DNA of 64,000 bases from Leuconostoc lactis (GCF_007954625.1 NZ_CP042420.1:1190501-1254500); one strand, 5' to 3'; numbered from the stretch's first letter, positions 12,762 to 22,526 are shown. Notes: generated by a model from the letters alone, not told the origin. Numbers and translations: made by a program.

Positions 12762-14309
12762 CTAAATAAGTAAGAGTGCTAATTGAATATCAACTAACAC
12801 GTCAGGCATCTCTAAATCAACGCCGAGTAACTCACTAATCCGCTTTAAGCGGTACGTGATCGTGTTGCGATGGACGAATAAAGCATTGGCCACGGCGGTA
12901 ACATTTTGGTGAAGGAAAACATAGGTTTCTAAGGTTTCTAGTAGTTCGGCATTTTCCAAAATTGGGCCTAACGTTTTTTCAACGAAAACACGAGCTTCTT
13001 GTTTTGGCAAGAGGTGTAGTAGTTCTTGGGCGTTTTTAGGCCGGAAACGCATAATGGGATGCTGCTGAGAGGTTAATTTCAGCGCGTTATTGGCCTGATC
13101 ATATAAATCAGATAGCATATGAATCGATTCGGCAATTCTTGAAAAGCCAATCGTAAAAGCATAATGTAAACCGGGCTGTTGCACTAAAAAATCATAGAGG
13201 CGCTGGAGGAATTGTCGCGTATCAATCTGTTCATCAATCAATAAGACGAGCTGCTGGCGGTGTGAAAAGGTCAAGACTTGCCAATCATGTTCAAAAATAA
13301 ACCAGCGGGTGAGTTGTTGGCGAATTTCAAATTGACGGGATTCGATAACCTTGTTTTTTTGACTGAAATCAAGAATAGCGACCCGATAGCGGCGTTTGTT
13401 GTCAATATTGGCATTATAGAGATAATTATCAATTGCCTCATGACTCAACCCGCGTTGCATCACGTTTAGGAAAAAACCAGAACGGTTCCGAAATTCCGTT
13501 TCGTTCAACAAATCAGTGCGCGAATTAGCTAGCCCCAGTGTATTCATCACTTGTTGGCGCTTTAAAATTTGGAAGCTTGACGGTTCGTCTTGATTAACGA
13601 CAAAGGCAGCAAACGCTTTGTTTTCATTTAAAGCGGAAAAAATCGGTAAAATGTCAATGAGTTGGTGGTTAAATTCAACCCGAACCGGGACGGTCAAATT
13701 CAAGTAGTCAATACCAGATTCGTGACGTAAGTAATGTGTTAAGAATTCACGTTGCGCCACCCACTCGCTACTCGCATAAATGGCCGTAAAGTGGGCGTCG
13801 AGCAGTGCCAGAGGTGTTTCCAATACTTTGGCACTTTGATCGAGTAGGTGTTGATAGGTAATATTTTGCGCATTCAATTCCGACAATTGCTGGTTGATAG
13901 CGATGATTTGTTTTAATTCCGTATTTTGGGTTTCTAAAATAACAGCCGTTAGCCGTTTAACGGTTAATGATAGAAAATCATCCGTTGGTGTCCATAAAAT
14001 AGGCACTTTAAGATGATTGGCTAGATCAATGATTGTTTTGGGCAGGGTGGTGACGTAACGACCAGCTTTAATCGCAATCCCACTGGCATTGGTTTCATGC
14101 ATGCCAATAATCAAATCACGTAATAAATGATGATTCTGTGAAAAATGATAACCTGACGTGACTAAAAGTTGGCCATCAAATAAGAAGTCCGTGATATCGG
14201 GTGCATCAATCATACCGACTTGGGATACTTCGCGTGATAATCCATCGGCGCCAGCCGCAACCTGAATGTTACGTAGGGACGGGTGTTGTAAAATCTCAGA
14301 TAATTGCAT
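12762..14309 (-). CDS. PucR-family transcriptional regulator
   Basis: Regulator of 515 aa. The N-terminal 125 residues match the PucR/purine-catabolism sensor domain (MQLSEILQHPSLRNIQVAAGA, then LLVTSGYHF and ASGIAIK). The central part is GGDEF-like or degenerate, and the C-terminus is the PucR helix-turn-helix (VTAVANALFVHRNTITYRLKRI, residues about 476-497). Members activate purine, proline or amino acid use genes. It lies between an amino acid permease on the same strand and a divergent MHS transporter, so a role in controlling uptake of an amino acid or organic acid is more likely here than purine degradation, for which no genes are nearby. The effector is unknown. Confidence 0.85.
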   Translation of the reverse strand: MQLSEILQHPSLRNIQVAAGADGLSREVSQVGMIDAPDITDFLFDGQLLVTSGYHFSQNHHLLRDLIIGMHETNASGIAIKAGRYVTTLPKTIIDLANHLKVPILWTPTDDFLSLTVKRLTAVILETQNTELKQIIAINQQLSELNAQNITYQHLLDQSAKVLETPLALLDAHFTAIYASSEWVAQREFLTHYLRHESGIDYLNLTVPVRVEFNHQLIDILPIFSALNENKAFAAFVVNQDEPSSFQILKRQQVMNTLGLANSRTDLLNETEFRNRSGFFLNVMQRGLSHEAIDNYLYNANIDNKRRYRVAILDFSQKNKVIESRQFEIRQQLTRWFIFEHDWQVLTFSHRQQLVLLIDEQIDTRQFLQRLYDFLVQQPGLHYAFTIGFSRIAESIHMLSDLYDQANNALKLTSQQHPIMRFRPKNAQELLHLLPKQEARVFVEKTLGPILENAELLETLETYVFLHQNVTAVANALFVHRNTITYRLKRISELLGVDLEMPDVLVDIQLALLLI

Positions 14310-14359
14310 GTCGTGTCAGCCTCAAAGTATTTTTTTCATTGTATCGTAGTTAGTGATAG

Positions 14360-14387
14360 TGCACAAGCGAATTTTGAACGTTGTGCA
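14360..14387. promoter_or_regulatory. Inverted repeat TGCACAA-N14-TTGTGCA in the regulator/MFS divergent region
   Basis: TGCACAA at 14360-14366 and TTGTGCA at 14381-14387 are exact inverted copies spaced by 14 bp. They share the heptamer with the palindrome at 12735. Position between divergent genes suits dual control. An extended -10, TGATATATT (14440-14448), probably starts the MFS transcript. Confidence 0.45.
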
Positions 14388-14479
14388 AGTCGCACGAATA
14401 CCCGTATCGGACGGCATGCTATATTACGATATGTAGGAATGATATATTTTAATGTTTGGTAGGGTATGGAGGGATAATT

Positions 14480-15745
14480 ATGCGAACAGAAAAAGAAATT
14501 ATTAGTAACGTCTTAAAAGGTTCTTTAGGGAATTTGGTGGAGTGGTTTGATTGGTATGTATATGCCGCGTTTGCCATTTATTTTGCACCGGTGTTTTTTC
14601 CATCACATGATAAAACAGCCGAGCTATTAAGTACAGCAGCCGTTTTTGCGATTGGTTTCTTGATGCGCCCCTTGGGGAGTTTGTTACTGGGCAAGTATGC
14701 CGACCAACATGGGCGCCGAGCCGCGTTGACATTGTCAGTGCTGATTATGGCAGCTGGGTCATTAGTGATTGCGGTGACACCAGGATATGATCAAATTGGG
14801 ATATTGGCACCAACAATCTTAGTCATTGCGCGCCTTTTCCAGGGACTATCTTTGGGTGGTGAGTACGGCACATCAGCTACTTATTTGTCAGAAATGGCAA
14901 GTGCGGGACACCGTGGCTTTTATTCATCCTTTCAATATGTGACGTTGATTAGTGGGCAATTAATTGCATTGGGGGTACAAATTGTCTTGCAAATGACGTT
15001 GTCTGAGCATGCGATTGCGGTCTGGGGATGGCGGATTCCCTTTGTCATTGGTGCGCTTGGCGCGCTAGTCGTCCTTGTTTTGCGACTGAGTATGGAAGAG
15101 TCCGATCAATTCTTGGCGCAAGTCAAAAAAGAGAAAGGGCAATTGCGTGAATTGTTACGTTATCCTAAGGCAGTTCTGACGGTGATGGGCTTGACGTTAG
15201 GTGGGACGATTGCCTTTTACACCTATACCACATATCTCCAAAAGTTTATGATTAATACCACGGGTTTGCCAAAACAAACGGTGACCTGGATTAACTTTGC
15301 CGCCTTGTTTATTTTCATGCTATTACAACCGTTTGCTGGGGCTTTGTCGGATAAAATTGGCCGTAAGCCATTGCTATTTTGGTTTGGTGGGTTAGGGACA
15401 GTGTTCACCGTACCTATTTTCTTAGCTTTGGCGCAAACTAAGAGTGCCTGGGTGGCTTTCTTCTTGATGCTGGCGGGTTTGATTATTGTCACGGGCTATA
15501 CAGCCATTAACGCCATTGTGAAAGCAGAGATGTTCCCAACAGAAATTCGGGCGCTCGGTGTCGGGTTGCCTTATGGTCTGACCGTTGCCGTTTTTGGTGG
15601 TACGGCGGAATATGTGGCCCTCTATCTCAAGAATGCGCATCATGAATCGGTCTTCTTTGTTTATGTCGCCACCGTTATTTTTATTAGTTTACTCGTTTAT
15701 TGGCGGATGGCTGATACAAAGTCAACTTCTAAACTGGATCAATAA
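14480..15745 (+). CDS. MFS transporter, metabolite:H+ symporter (MHS) family
   Basis: Membrane transporter of 421 aa with 12 predicted helices. ATG 14480 follows a GGAGGG site; an upstream in-frame start lacks one. The MHS hallmarks are visible: GNLVEWFDWYVYAAFA in helix 1, the loop 2-3 motif GKYADQHGRRAALTLS, and LFQGLSLGGEYGTSATYLSE in helix 4-5. Relatives import alpha-ketoglutarate, citrate, proline/betaine or shikimate; the substrate here is not decided. It is divergent from the PucR-type regulator and 33 bp before an M32 carboxypeptidase gene that may be co-transcribed. Confidence 0.88.
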   Translation: MRTEKEIISNVLKGSLGNLVEWFDWYVYAAFAIYFAPVFFPSHDKTAELLSTAAVFAIGFLMRPLGSLLLGKYADQHGRRAALTLSVLIMAAGSLVIAVTPGYDQIGILAPTILVIARLFQGLSLGGEYGTSATYLSEMASAGHRGFYSSFQYVTLISGQLIALGVQIVLQMTLSEHAIAVWGWRIPFVIGALGALVVLVLRLSMEESDQFLAQVKKEKGQLRELLRYPKAVLTVMGLTLGGTIAFYTYTTYLQKFMINTTGLPKQTVTWINFAALFIFMLLQPFAGALSDKIGRKPLLFWFGGLGTVFTVPIFLALAQTKSAWVAFFLMLAGLIIVTGYTAINAIVKAEMFPTEIRALGVGLPYGLTVAVFGGTAEYVALYLKNAHHESVFFVYVATVIFISLLVYWRMADTKSTSKLDQ

Positions 15746-15778
15746 ATGATAAAATAATGATAATACAAGGAGGGTTTC

Positions 15779-17281
15779 ATGGCGACACAACAAGCACTTT
15801 TAGATTCAATTAAAGAACAGACCATCTTGTCAGAAATTTCGGCGTTATCTGGCTGGGATGCCCTGACCGGTATGCCAAAAGATGCAGGGCATTTTCGTGC
15901 CGATGTGGATGCTTATTTGGCTGAAAAGACCTTTCAGGTCGCCACGGGCGCACAACGACAACAGTTACTCGAAGAGTTGTCGGCGGATAAAAGCGGTCTA
16001 GATGACTTTGGACAATTAGTCTTAGCCAAAGCGCAGAAAGATTTTGACGTGACGGGGAAGATTCCTGAAAAGGACTATATCGATTTCCAAAGGACATTAT
16101 CTGAGGCCCAAGATTACTGGGCCCAAGCACGTGAGGCTAATGATTATACAATTTTCCAGCCTTATGTTGAAAAAATTATTGCTTACTTGAAGCAATTTAT
16201 TCCATTGTGGCAAACTGATGAAGCAACGCCGTATGATGTGTTGCTAAATCAGTATGAACCAGGCTTGTCCGTGGCTAAATTAGACGCAGTGTTTGATGAG
16301 CTGAAAACAGGGATTATGGCCTTACGTCACCGGTTAGAAACGCTTGGAACCGAACCTGATGGTACGTTTTTATCTCGGCAAGTATCTAAAGCCAAACAAC
16401 GTGAGTATGCTTTAGCTGCTTCACAGCGATTAGGCTATGATATGAATAAAGGCCGTCTTGATGACACCATTCATCCCTTTATGGAAGCTTTAAATCGAGA
16501 TGATGCGCGTATTACGACACGCTGGGACGAACACAATTTCCAAATGGCGGTGTTGGGAATTTTCCACGAGGCGGGGCATGGGTTGTTTGAACAAAATGTG
16601 GCCGCCAAGTATGATGACGTGCGTGCCGTGATGCCGATTAGTATGAGTATTCATGAGTCACAATCACTCTTTAACGAAGTCATGGTCGGTCGCTCAAAGG
16701 CGTTTTGGCAGGCAGAATATCCAAAAATGCAAGCGGTGTTTGCCCCAACATTTGATGACATTTCATTTGAAACCTTTTATAATGGCTGGATTAAAACGGA
16801 GGCCACGTTGATTCGGACTGAAGCGGATCCGTTGACGTATCCTTTGCACATTATTATTCGCTATGAAATTGAAAAAGCCATCTTTAATGACAATGTGCCA
16901 GTAGCAGAGTTGCCTCAGCTTTGGCGTGATAAATATCAAGAATACTTAGGCTTGACGGTGCCTGATGATTTGACTGGTATTTTACAAGATATTCACTGGG
17001 CTGGTGGGTCATTTGGTTACTTCCCAAGTTACGCTTTGGGCCATTTATATGCGGCCCAATTTATGGCCACGATGCAAAAAACATTGGATTTCGAGCAGAT
17101 TTATGCTTCAGGTGAGTACACACCAATTTTTGAGTGGCGCAAACAACATATTTGGCAACACGGTGGGGTAATTGACCCAGGCGACGTCTTACTGGCAGCG
17201 ACTGGTGAAGGCTTGAATCCACAATATTGGTTAACCGTGATGAATGATTTATATGCCACGGCCTACCAGTTACCAAAATAA
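15779..17281 (+). CDS. M32-family metallocarboxypeptidase
   Basis: Cytoplasmic zinc carboxypeptidase of 500 aa that removes C-terminal residues from peptides. The zinc motif is HEAGH (His263, Glu264, His267), with the third ligand expected at Glu293 in the family motif HESQS (residues 292-296). Both the motifs and the length match thermostable carboxypeptidase 1 (Taq type). A strong AAGGAGGG ribosome site precedes the start. It follows the MHS transporter gene closely on the same strand. No terminator is obvious after the stop; the rpsU promoter begins 45 bp further on. Confidence 0.92.
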   Translation: MATQQALLDSIKEQTILSEISALSGWDALTGMPKDAGHFRADVDAYLAEKTFQVATGAQRQQLLEELSADKSGLDDFGQLVLAKAQKDFDVTGKIPEKDYIDFQRTLSEAQDYWAQAREANDYTIFQPYVEKIIAYLKQFIPLWQTDEATPYDVLLNQYEPGLSVAKLDAVFDELKTGIMALRHRLETLGTEPDGTFLSRQVSKAKQREYALAASQRLGYDMNKGRLDDTIHPFMEALNRDDARITTRWDEHNFQMAVLGIFHEAGHGLFEQNVAAKYDDVRAVMPISMSIHESQSLFNEVMVGRSKAFWQAEYPKMQAVFAPTFDDISFETFYNGWIKTEATLIRTEADPLTYPLHIIIRYEIEKAIFNDNVPVAELPQLWRDKYQEYLGLTVPDDLTGILQDIHWAGGSFGYFPSYALGHLYAAQFMATMQKTLDFEQIYASGEYTPIFEWRKQHIWQHGGVIDPGDVLLAATGEGLNPQYWLTVMNDLYATAYQLPK

Positions 17282-17326
17282 CATCCCAATCCGGCAAAAA
17301 ATAAAGGTACGCTTTGGGGTCTGTTG

Positions 17327-17355
17327 TTGACAGCAACACTGGATTTTGATAGAAT
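17327..17355 (+). promoter_or_regulatory. rpsU promoter
   Basis: Consensus TTGACA (17327-17332) and TAGAAT (17350-17355) with 17-bp spacing, about 60 bp before the S21 start codon. Confidence 0.85.
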
Positions 17356-17416
17356 AAATAAGTATTTACAGCATGTCGTTTAATCGAAATAAAATGCGAG
17401 AAAGGAGGGTTATCAC

Positions 17417-17602
17417 ATGGCAAAGGTCATCGTACGTAAGAACGAATCTTTGGATGATGCATTGCGTCGCTTTAAGCGCGGTGTTTCAAAGGACGGTACT
17501 CTCCAAGAATACCGTAAGCGCGAATTCTATGTTAAGCCTTCAGTTGCTCGTAAATTGAAGTCTGAAGCAGCACAAAAGCGTAACAAGAAGAAGGGCCGTT
17601 AA
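17417..17602 (+). CDS. rpsU: 30S ribosomal protein S21
   Basis: Basic protein of 61 aa, [19 protein letters not shown] at the N-terminus and a lysine/arginine-rich end ([14 protein letters not shown]), diagnostic of S21, a late-binding small-subunit protein that helps translation initiation. It has an AAAGGAGGG ribosome site, its own consensus promoter and a UUCG-loop terminator. yqeY follows, the common Firmicutes order. Confidence 0.97.
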
Positions 17603-17610
17603 TCGGTTCT

Positions 17611-17638
17611 AAACGTCACTTCGGTGGCGTTTTTCTTT
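17611..17638 (+). terminator. rpsU terminator
   Basis: Stem AAACGTCAC / GTGGCGTTT (one G-U pair) closed by a stable TTCG tetraloop, then a T-rich tail. Confidence 0.85.
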
Positions 17639-17688
17639 TGCATTTTATGTTAAAATAGCAATAGACTAAACAAGAAAGAAGAAGACAC

Positions 17689-18135
17689 ATGAGCCTGTTA
17701 GAGACATTGAACGCTGATATGAAGCAAGCAATGAAAGATAAGAACAAGGAAGCGCTATCGGTTATTCGGATGGTGAAGTCAACGGTGATGAACGAACAAA
17801 TTAGTTTGGGTCATGACTTGACACCAGAAGAAGAATTGACGGTATTATCACGTGAAGTGAAGCAACGTCAAGATTCTCTAGCGGAATTTGAAAAGGGGGG
17901 CCGCGAAGACTTAGCGGCAGGTATTCGATCAGAATTAACGATCTTGGCCAAGTATTTGCCAGCGCAATTGACCGAAGAAGAAATCGTTGCCATTGTTGCA
18001 GCAGCCATTGAACAAACTGGCGCAACCGGTCCTAAAGACATGGGGAAAGTCATGGGCGTGGTGACGCCGCAAGTTAAAGGTAAAGCTGATGGTAAGGTAG
18101 TCGCTGACTTAGTTAAGGCAACCTTGGCACAATAA
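17689..18135 (+). CDS. yqeY: GatB/YqeY domain protein
   Basis: Protein of 148 aa belonging to the YqeY family, which resembles the tail domain of the tRNA-dependent amidotransferase subunit GatB and probably binds tRNA. Recognisable features are the N-terminal MSLLETLNADMKQAMKDKN helix, the LSVIRMVKSTVMNE segment and the C-terminal MGKVMGVVTPQVKGKADGK block. Precise role is unknown in the family. Placed directly after rpsU but separated by that gene's terminator; its own ribosome site is weak (AAGAAAGAAG). Confidence 0.92.
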   Translation: MSLLETLNADMKQAMKDKNKEALSVIRMVKSTVMNEQISLGHDLTPEEELTVLSREVKQRQDSLAEFEKGGREDLAAGIRSELTILAKYLPAQLTEEEIVAIVAAAIEQTGATGPKDMGKVMGVVTPQVKGKADGKVVADLVKATLAQ

Positions 18136-18145
18136 AGACAAGGAT

Positions 18146-18168
18146 AATCGGCTGCGGCCGATTTTTTT
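18146..18168 (+). terminator. yqeY terminator
   Basis: Seven-bp GC-rich stem AATCGGC / GCCGATT, loop TGCG, followed by seven T. Confidence 0.85.
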
Positions 18169-18247
18169 GTTGGCTTATCGTTGTCTATCCGTGTTAAACT
18201 AGGGTATTAAAGAAAAATGCGTGAAGTTGCGCATCAGAGGAAAAATC

Positions 18248-19129
18248 ATGACGAATCCAAGAGTTGGTACAATTGTAAAAGCATCAGTAACGGATGAAAA
18301 TACCCAGTATTTTTTTGCGCAAGTTGATGGCTTTACGTACGAAATTGACAAATCAGAACTTGAAAAGCCCCTTAAAGTCGGAGGCTTTGTAACAGGTTTT
18401 GCTTATGAAAATGAAAATCATAAGCTACAAATTACCAAAACACTACCAACAGCTCAAAAAGATGTTTATGGCTGGGGAACGGTTGTGGCAAACCGACACG
18501 ATTTAGGTGTGTTTGTCGCTATTGGACTACCTAACAAAGACCTAGTTGTCTCTTTAGATGATCTGCCAACCATCACAACATTGTGGCCACAAAAGGGTGA
18601 CCGCCTGATGCTAGCAATAAAAGAAGATAATAAAGGTCGGTTGTGGGGCGAACTTGCCCAGCAACATATTATTGGTGCCGTTGCTCGTCGTGCCCCACAA
18701 GAAATGAAGTCTAAAACAGTTAAAGCCACAGTGTACCGCAATAAAATCGCGGGCACACTTGTGATTACTGAAGATTATTATCTGGGCTTTATTCACCCGT
18801 CACAACGTCACGATGAGCCAAGATTAGGGGAAGTTCTTAAAGCGCGTGTTATTGGCGTTCGTGAAGATGGCACGTTGAATTTGTCACTCAAGCCATTAGC
18901 TTATAAGACAATGGATGAAGATGCCCAATTCTTGTTGCTCCAGTTGCAACGTCGGACGGATCATTTTTTGCCATTCAATGATAAAAGTAATCCTGAAGCC
19001 ATTAAGCGTCAATTTGGCTTTAGTAAGAGTCAGTTCAAGCGTGCGTTAGGCCACCTTTACAAAGCGCGTCTCATTGAACAAGTTGACGGTGGTATTCAAC
19101 TGATTGCCGAAAATGACACAAACAATTAA
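18248..19129 (+). CDS. cvfB: S1-like RNA-binding protein of the CvfB/YitL family
   Basis: Protein of 293 aa. ATG 18248 (MTNPRVGTIV) follows an AGAGGA site; the longer in-frame start lacks one. Three OB/S1-type beta barrels are followed by a C-terminal winged helix (FGFSKSQFKRALGHLYKARLIEQ, about residues 256-278), the layout of staphylococcal CvfB, an RNA-binding regulator. The second S1 unit contains GVFVAIGLPNKDLVVSLDDLP and the third FIHPSQRHDEPRLGEVLKARV. The 3' end overlaps xerD by 17 bp, so the two are co-transcribed and probably translationally coupled. Confidence 0.85.
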   Translation: MTNPRVGTIVKASVTDENTQYFFAQVDGFTYEIDKSELEKPLKVGGFVTGFAYENENHKLQITKTLPTAQKDVYGWGTVVANRHDLGVFVAIGLPNKDLVVSLDDLPTITTLWPQKGDRLMLAIKEDNKGRLWGELAQQHIIGAVARRAPQEMKSKTVKATVYRNKIAGTLVITEDYYLGFIHPSQRHDEPRLGEVLKARVIGVREDGTLNLSLKPLAYKTMDEDAQFLLLQLQRRTDHFLPFNDKSNPEAIKRQFGFSKSQFKRALGHLYKARLIEQVDGGIQLIAENDTNN

Positions 19130-20009
19130 CCTCGCTATTGCGGACTATTTGCACTATATTCGGATAGAACGTGGCTTGTCTGACAATACAATTAACAGTT
19201 ACCGACAGGATTTAACCCAATTTAGCGCTTATTTGACAGCAGAAAAATTGACGCTTGAAGCAGTAGATCATGTCGTGGTTTTGGCATGGTTGAATCAACT
19301 ACGGTTAGTTGGTAAATCCAATAATTCTGTGATCCGCATGGTCACGTCACTCCGGAAGTTTTTTGGCTACTTAGCGCAAGAAAAAATTGTTTTGCCAAAT
19401 CCGATGCGCGATATTAAACCACCGAAGAAAGCCACGCATTTACCGGCCGTTTTGAGTGTGGCGGAAATTGATGCCTTGCTGGCTGTGCCAACAGACACGA
19501 CCCCGCTTGATATCCGTAATCGTACGTTAATTGAAGTGATGTATGCCACTGGTTTACGTGTTAGCGAATTGGTCAACCTTAAGTTAAGTGATTTACATTT
19601 GCAATTGGGGTTGATTCAAACTATTGGAAAAGGCGACAAGGAACGGATTATTCCGATTGGCGAAGTAGCGGCGGACTGGTTAACGCGTTATTTTGCCAGC
19701 AGTCGCTTAGCCTTACTCAAAGGTAAAGCATCACCTTATGTTTTCTTAAATGATCGTGGCGGACAACTCACACGGCAGGGTGTTTGGAAAATTATTAAAA
19801 AGTTGGTTGTTGAAGCAGGCATTACAAAAGATGTCTCCCCACATACGTTGCGCCATTCGTTTGCCACCCATATTTTGGAAAATGGGGCGGATTTACGAAT
19901 TGTGCAAGAATTACTCGGGCATGCCGATATTTCAACCACGCAGATTTATACGCATATTTCAAAAAAGCGCTTGAGTGAAGTCTATGATCAGTACCATCCA
20001 CGGGCTTAA
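19113..20009 (+). CDS. xerD: Tyrosine recombinase XerD
   Basis: Site-specific recombinase of 298 aa that resolves chromosome dimers at dif with XerC. The N-terminal SAM-like domain (YLHYIRIERGLSDNTINSYRQDL) and catalytic domain are complete. The active-site set is present: Arg149 (TGLRVSEL), Lys173, His244 and Arg247 (HTLRHSF), His270 (LGHADISTT) and nucleophile Tyr279 (IYTHIS). Length and motifs fit a housekeeping Xer, not an integrase. ATG 19113 lies inside the cvfB end; no good ribosome site is seen, so coupling is likely. ribT-like, scpA and scpB follow, a conserved Firmicutes neighbourhood. Confidence 0.92.
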   Translation: MTQTINLAIADYLHYIRIERGLSDNTINSYRQDLTQFSAYLTAEKLTLEAVDHVVVLAWLNQLRLVGKSNNSVIRMVTSLRKFFGYLAQEKIVLPNPMRDIKPPKKATHLPAVLSVAEIDALLAVPTDTTPLDIRNRTLIEVMYATGLRVSELVNLKLSDLHLQLGLIQTIGKGDKERIIPIGEVAADWLTRYFASSRLALLKGKASPYVFLNDRGGQLTRQGVWKIIKKLVVEAGITKDVSPHTLRHSFATHILENGADLRIVQELLGHADISTTQIYTHISKKRLSEVYDQYHPRA

Positions 20010-20047
20010 TTTACTGGCGCCAGACCTGCCATTAATGAGGAAGAAAA

Positions 20048-20404
20048 ATGTTAGCATTAGCTAGAAGTGATAATCAAAAAACCGTGATGGGTATTTTATC
20101 GTTGTTGCCTGGGTTACGTGAGTTACCATTTTTGAAAGCTGAAATGGCTTGGTACAACGATCGTGAGACCCGTTGCCTTTATGTTTGGCAGCGTAGTAAT
20201 TGGGTGCAGGGTGTTTTGGGCGTTGAATTTTTAGATCATGATATCGTCTTGGTGCGTCATGTGGCGTTTACCCCAGAAGCCCGTACGGTTGAAAATTATT
20301 TTGAGTTGTTATCTAATTTTCAAACACAAAATCCAACGGCTTTTTTGATGGGAACACTAGATAATCAAAAATTAATTAATAAATGGAGAAGAGCAACATC
20401 GTAG
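20048..20404 (+). CDS. RibT-like protein (GNAT-fold)
   Basis: Small protein of 118 aa resembling Bacillus RibT: it starts with KTVMGILSLLPGLRELPFLKAEMAWYND, then a Cys-Leu-Tyr-Val-Trp strand, VQGVLGVEFLDHDIVLVRHVAF and a closing helix. RibT proteins carry an acetyltransferase-like fold and sit beside the rib operon and scpA in bacilli. Here the position before scpA is kept, but no riboflavin synthesis gene is nearby and the cell appears to import riboflavin (ribU). The usual acetyl-CoA R/Q-x-x-G-x-A/G loop is replaced by TPEARTVENYF, so catalysis is doubtful. It overlaps scpA by 22 bp. Confidence 0.7.
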   Translation: MLALARSDNQKTVMGILSLLPGLRELPFLKAEMAWYNDRETRCLYVWQRSNWVQGVLGVEFLDHDIVLVRHVAFTPEARTVENYFELLSNFQTQNPTAFLMGTLDNQKLINKWRRATS

Positions 20405-21159
20405 CGCAGCGTTTAACAATCAAATTAAGCGATTTTGAAGGCCCGTTAGATTTATTACTGCATTTAATTAAAAAATCAGAACTGGATATTTTTGATTTGC
20501 CAATTACCACGATCACGGCCCAGTATCTAGCCTTCATTCAGGCGCAGCAAGATATGCAGTTGGATGTGGCGTCTGAATATTTGGTGATGGCGGCCACGTT
20601 AGTCCAAATTAAATCAGCGGATTTGTTGCCGCAAGAAACCTATGACGATGATATGCTGGTTGAGGATTTAAATGATCCACGTGATGAATTAATGCGGCAA
20701 CTGTTAACCTATAAACAGTTTCAAGCTGCCAGTGCGCAATTACGAGAACGAGAGCGCGCTGATCACCAATCATTTGCACGGTTACCGATGGCAGTCCCAG
20801 CAGATTTTGAGCCTGATATGGCACTGGCACCAGGGCTTGGGTTAGTGGATTTACAGGTGGCATTTGCTAAGTTATTGCGCAAAAAACGACAACATGAACC
20901 GATTAGTCGTCGGGTTGTTCGTGAAAAAATGACGATGGCGCACGCAGTGGCTAATATTCGTCAGCATTTTGCAGCACACCAAGTTGGGGATATGTTGCCC
21001 TTTGAGTCGTTATTTGACCAGTTACATGATCGTGAATCGCTGGTCATGACGTTTATTGCTTTGTTGGAAATGGCAAAGGAAGATCAGGTTATTTTGCATC
21101 AAACAGATGCACAAGCAGAAATATTTGTAGAAATTGAGAACATAGACGGGCATGAATAA
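20383..21159 (+). CDS. scpA: Segregation and condensation protein A
   Basis: Kleisin subunit of the SMC-ScpAB condensin, 258 aa. The N-terminal region [35 protein letters not shown] is the family's signature Smc-binding helical domain, followed by an acidic linker and a C-terminal winged helix ([19 protein letters not shown]). The start lies within the ribT-like gene and the end overlaps scpB by 8 bp, so the three are a tightly coupled unit. Confidence 0.94.
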   Translation: MEKSNIVAQRLTIKLSDFEGPLDLLLHLIKKSELDIFDLPITTITAQYLAFIQAQQDMQLDVASEYLVMAATLVQIKSADLLPQETYDDDMLVEDLNDPRDELMRQLLTYKQFQAASAQLRERERADHQSFARLPMAVPADFEPDMALAPGLGLVDLQVAFAKLLRKKRQHEPISRRVVREKMTMAHAVANIRQHFAAHQVGDMLPFESLFDQLHDRESLVMTFIALLEMAKEDQVILHQTDAQAEIFVEIENIDGHE

Positions 21160-21751
21160 TTTGAGTCAAATTGAAGCACTGCTCTTTGTCGCTGGTGATG
21201 AAGGGATGGCGCTATCAACGCTTTGTAGTATTACCCAATTTGATAAACCGGCAGTGTTGAACTTGATTGAAGCGCTAGCCAATAAATATGCTGATGATCC
21301 CAACAGCGCTTTAGAGATTCGGGAAACGGATGGCATGTATCGTTTGGTCACTAAGCCAGCACTTGGCGCAGTTGTTAAGGGGTATTTTGAAGCGCCAGCC
21401 CAGGCTACTTTATCACAAGCACAGCTAGAATCTTTAGTCATTATTGCCTACAAGCAACCGATTACGCGTATTGAAATTGATCAAATTCGGGGCGTCCAGT
21501 CAGCAGGTACCATTCAGAAGTTGATGTTGCGGCAGCTTGTGGTTGAAGTGGGGCGAAAAGATGAACCAGGTCGTCCCATTATGTATGGGACATCAGCCGA
21601 ATTTTTAGATTATTTTGGCTTAAAATCACTTGATGAACTCCCACCACTACCAGATTTTGAATCCCTGGACGTCGTAGATGGTGGTGGCGAATTATTTACC
21701 AGCGCATTTGATGCGCAGACAACAGAAATGGAAGAAAAAAATGATGTCTGA
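21152..21751 (+). CDS. scpB: Segregation and condensation protein B
   Basis: Dimeric winged-helix partner of ScpA, 199 aa. Typical elements: [18 protein letters not shown] at the start, the segment [24 protein letters not shown], and [24 protein letters not shown]. The acidic tail overlaps the start of rluB by 11 bp. Confidence 0.94.
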   Translation: MNNLSQIEALLFVAGDEGMALSTLCSITQFDKPAVLNLIEALANKYADDPNSALEIRETDGMYRLVTKPALGAVVKGYFEAPAQATLSQAQLESLVIIAYKQPITRIEIDQIRGVQSAGTIQKLMLRQLVVEVGRKDEPGRPIMYGTSAEFLDYFGLKSLDELPPLPDFESLDVVDGGGELFTSAFDAQTTEMEEKNDV

Positions 21752-22493
21752 AGAAGCACAACGTTTACAAAAAGTCATTGCGCAAGCAGGACTTGCTTCA
21801 CGTCGTGGGGCAGAAGAATTAATCACACAAGGTCGGGTCCAAGTCAACGGTGAGACGGTCAAAACCCTGGGCATCAAAGTGATGCCACATGATACTGTTC
21901 AGGTTGATGGCGCACCGATTGAAGGCCGCGAAAAGCTGGTGTATTATTTGATGAACAAGCCACGTGGGGTGGTCACGACGAATAGTGACGATAAGGGCCG
22001 CCAAACGGTCCTTGATGTGCTTGAAGACGTGCCACAACGTGTTTATCCTGTTGGTCGTTTGGATTATGATACAACTGGTGTTTTATTATTGACCAATGAT
22101 GGGGTAATCGCTAATCAATTGATGCACCCTAAGTCACGTGTTGATAAGGTCTATATGGCCAAAGTTGAAGGGATTGCGACTGACGAAAAGTTAGCGCCGC
22201 TAAAGCGTGGTGTGGTCATTCAAGGTCGGAAGACGGCCCCTGCGCGGGTGAGTGTTGAACGTGTGGATAAAGACAAAAAGACCAGTATGGTACGCGTTAT
22301 TATTCATGAAGGTCGTAATCACCAAGTGAAAAACATGCTTCAAAAAGTGGGGTTACCAGTGGCTAAGTTGACACGTGAACAGTATGCCTTCTTTGATTTA
22401 ACTGGTCTACAATCGGGTGAATATCGTAAATTAACGAGTGCAGAAGTCAAGCGCCTCAAGAATCAAGACTACAAAATGTATCGTCGTCGCTAA
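21741..22493 (+). CDS. rluB: 23S rRNA pseudouridine synthase RluB
   Basis: Enzyme of 250 aa. An N-terminal S4 RNA-binding domain ([21 protein letters not shown]) precedes the RsuA/RluB catalytic domain; the catalytic Asp is in [17 protein letters not shown]. It modifies 23S rRNA in the peptidyl-transferase region (family knowledge). I place the start at the ATG-ATG pair at 21741, six bases after GGAAG; upstream in-frame codons lie inside scpB. The order scpA-scpB-rluB is widely conserved in Firmicutes. Confidence 0.93.
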   Translation: MMSEEAQRLQKVIAQAGLASRRGAEELITQGRVQVNGETVKTLGIKVMPHDTVQVDGAPIEGREKLVYYLMNKPRGVVTTNSDDKGRQTVLDVLEDVPQRVYPVGRLDYDTTGVLLLTNDGVIANQLMHPKSRVDKVYMAKVEGIATDEKLAPLKRGVVIQGRKTAPARVSVERVDKDKKTSMVRVIIHEGRNHQVKNMLQKVGLPVAKLTREQYAFFDLTGLQSGEYRKLTSAEVKRLKNQDYKMYRRR

Positions 22494-22497
22494 AACG

Positions 22498-22526
22498 TTG
22501 CTTTGTGATGATTACTTTGTTACAAT
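22498..22526 (+). promoter_or_regulatory. Promoter of the FMN riboswitch-ribU unit
   Basis: TTGCTT (22498-22503) and TACAAT (22521-22526) spaced by 17 bp, ending 26 bp before the riboswitch. Confidence 0.65.
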
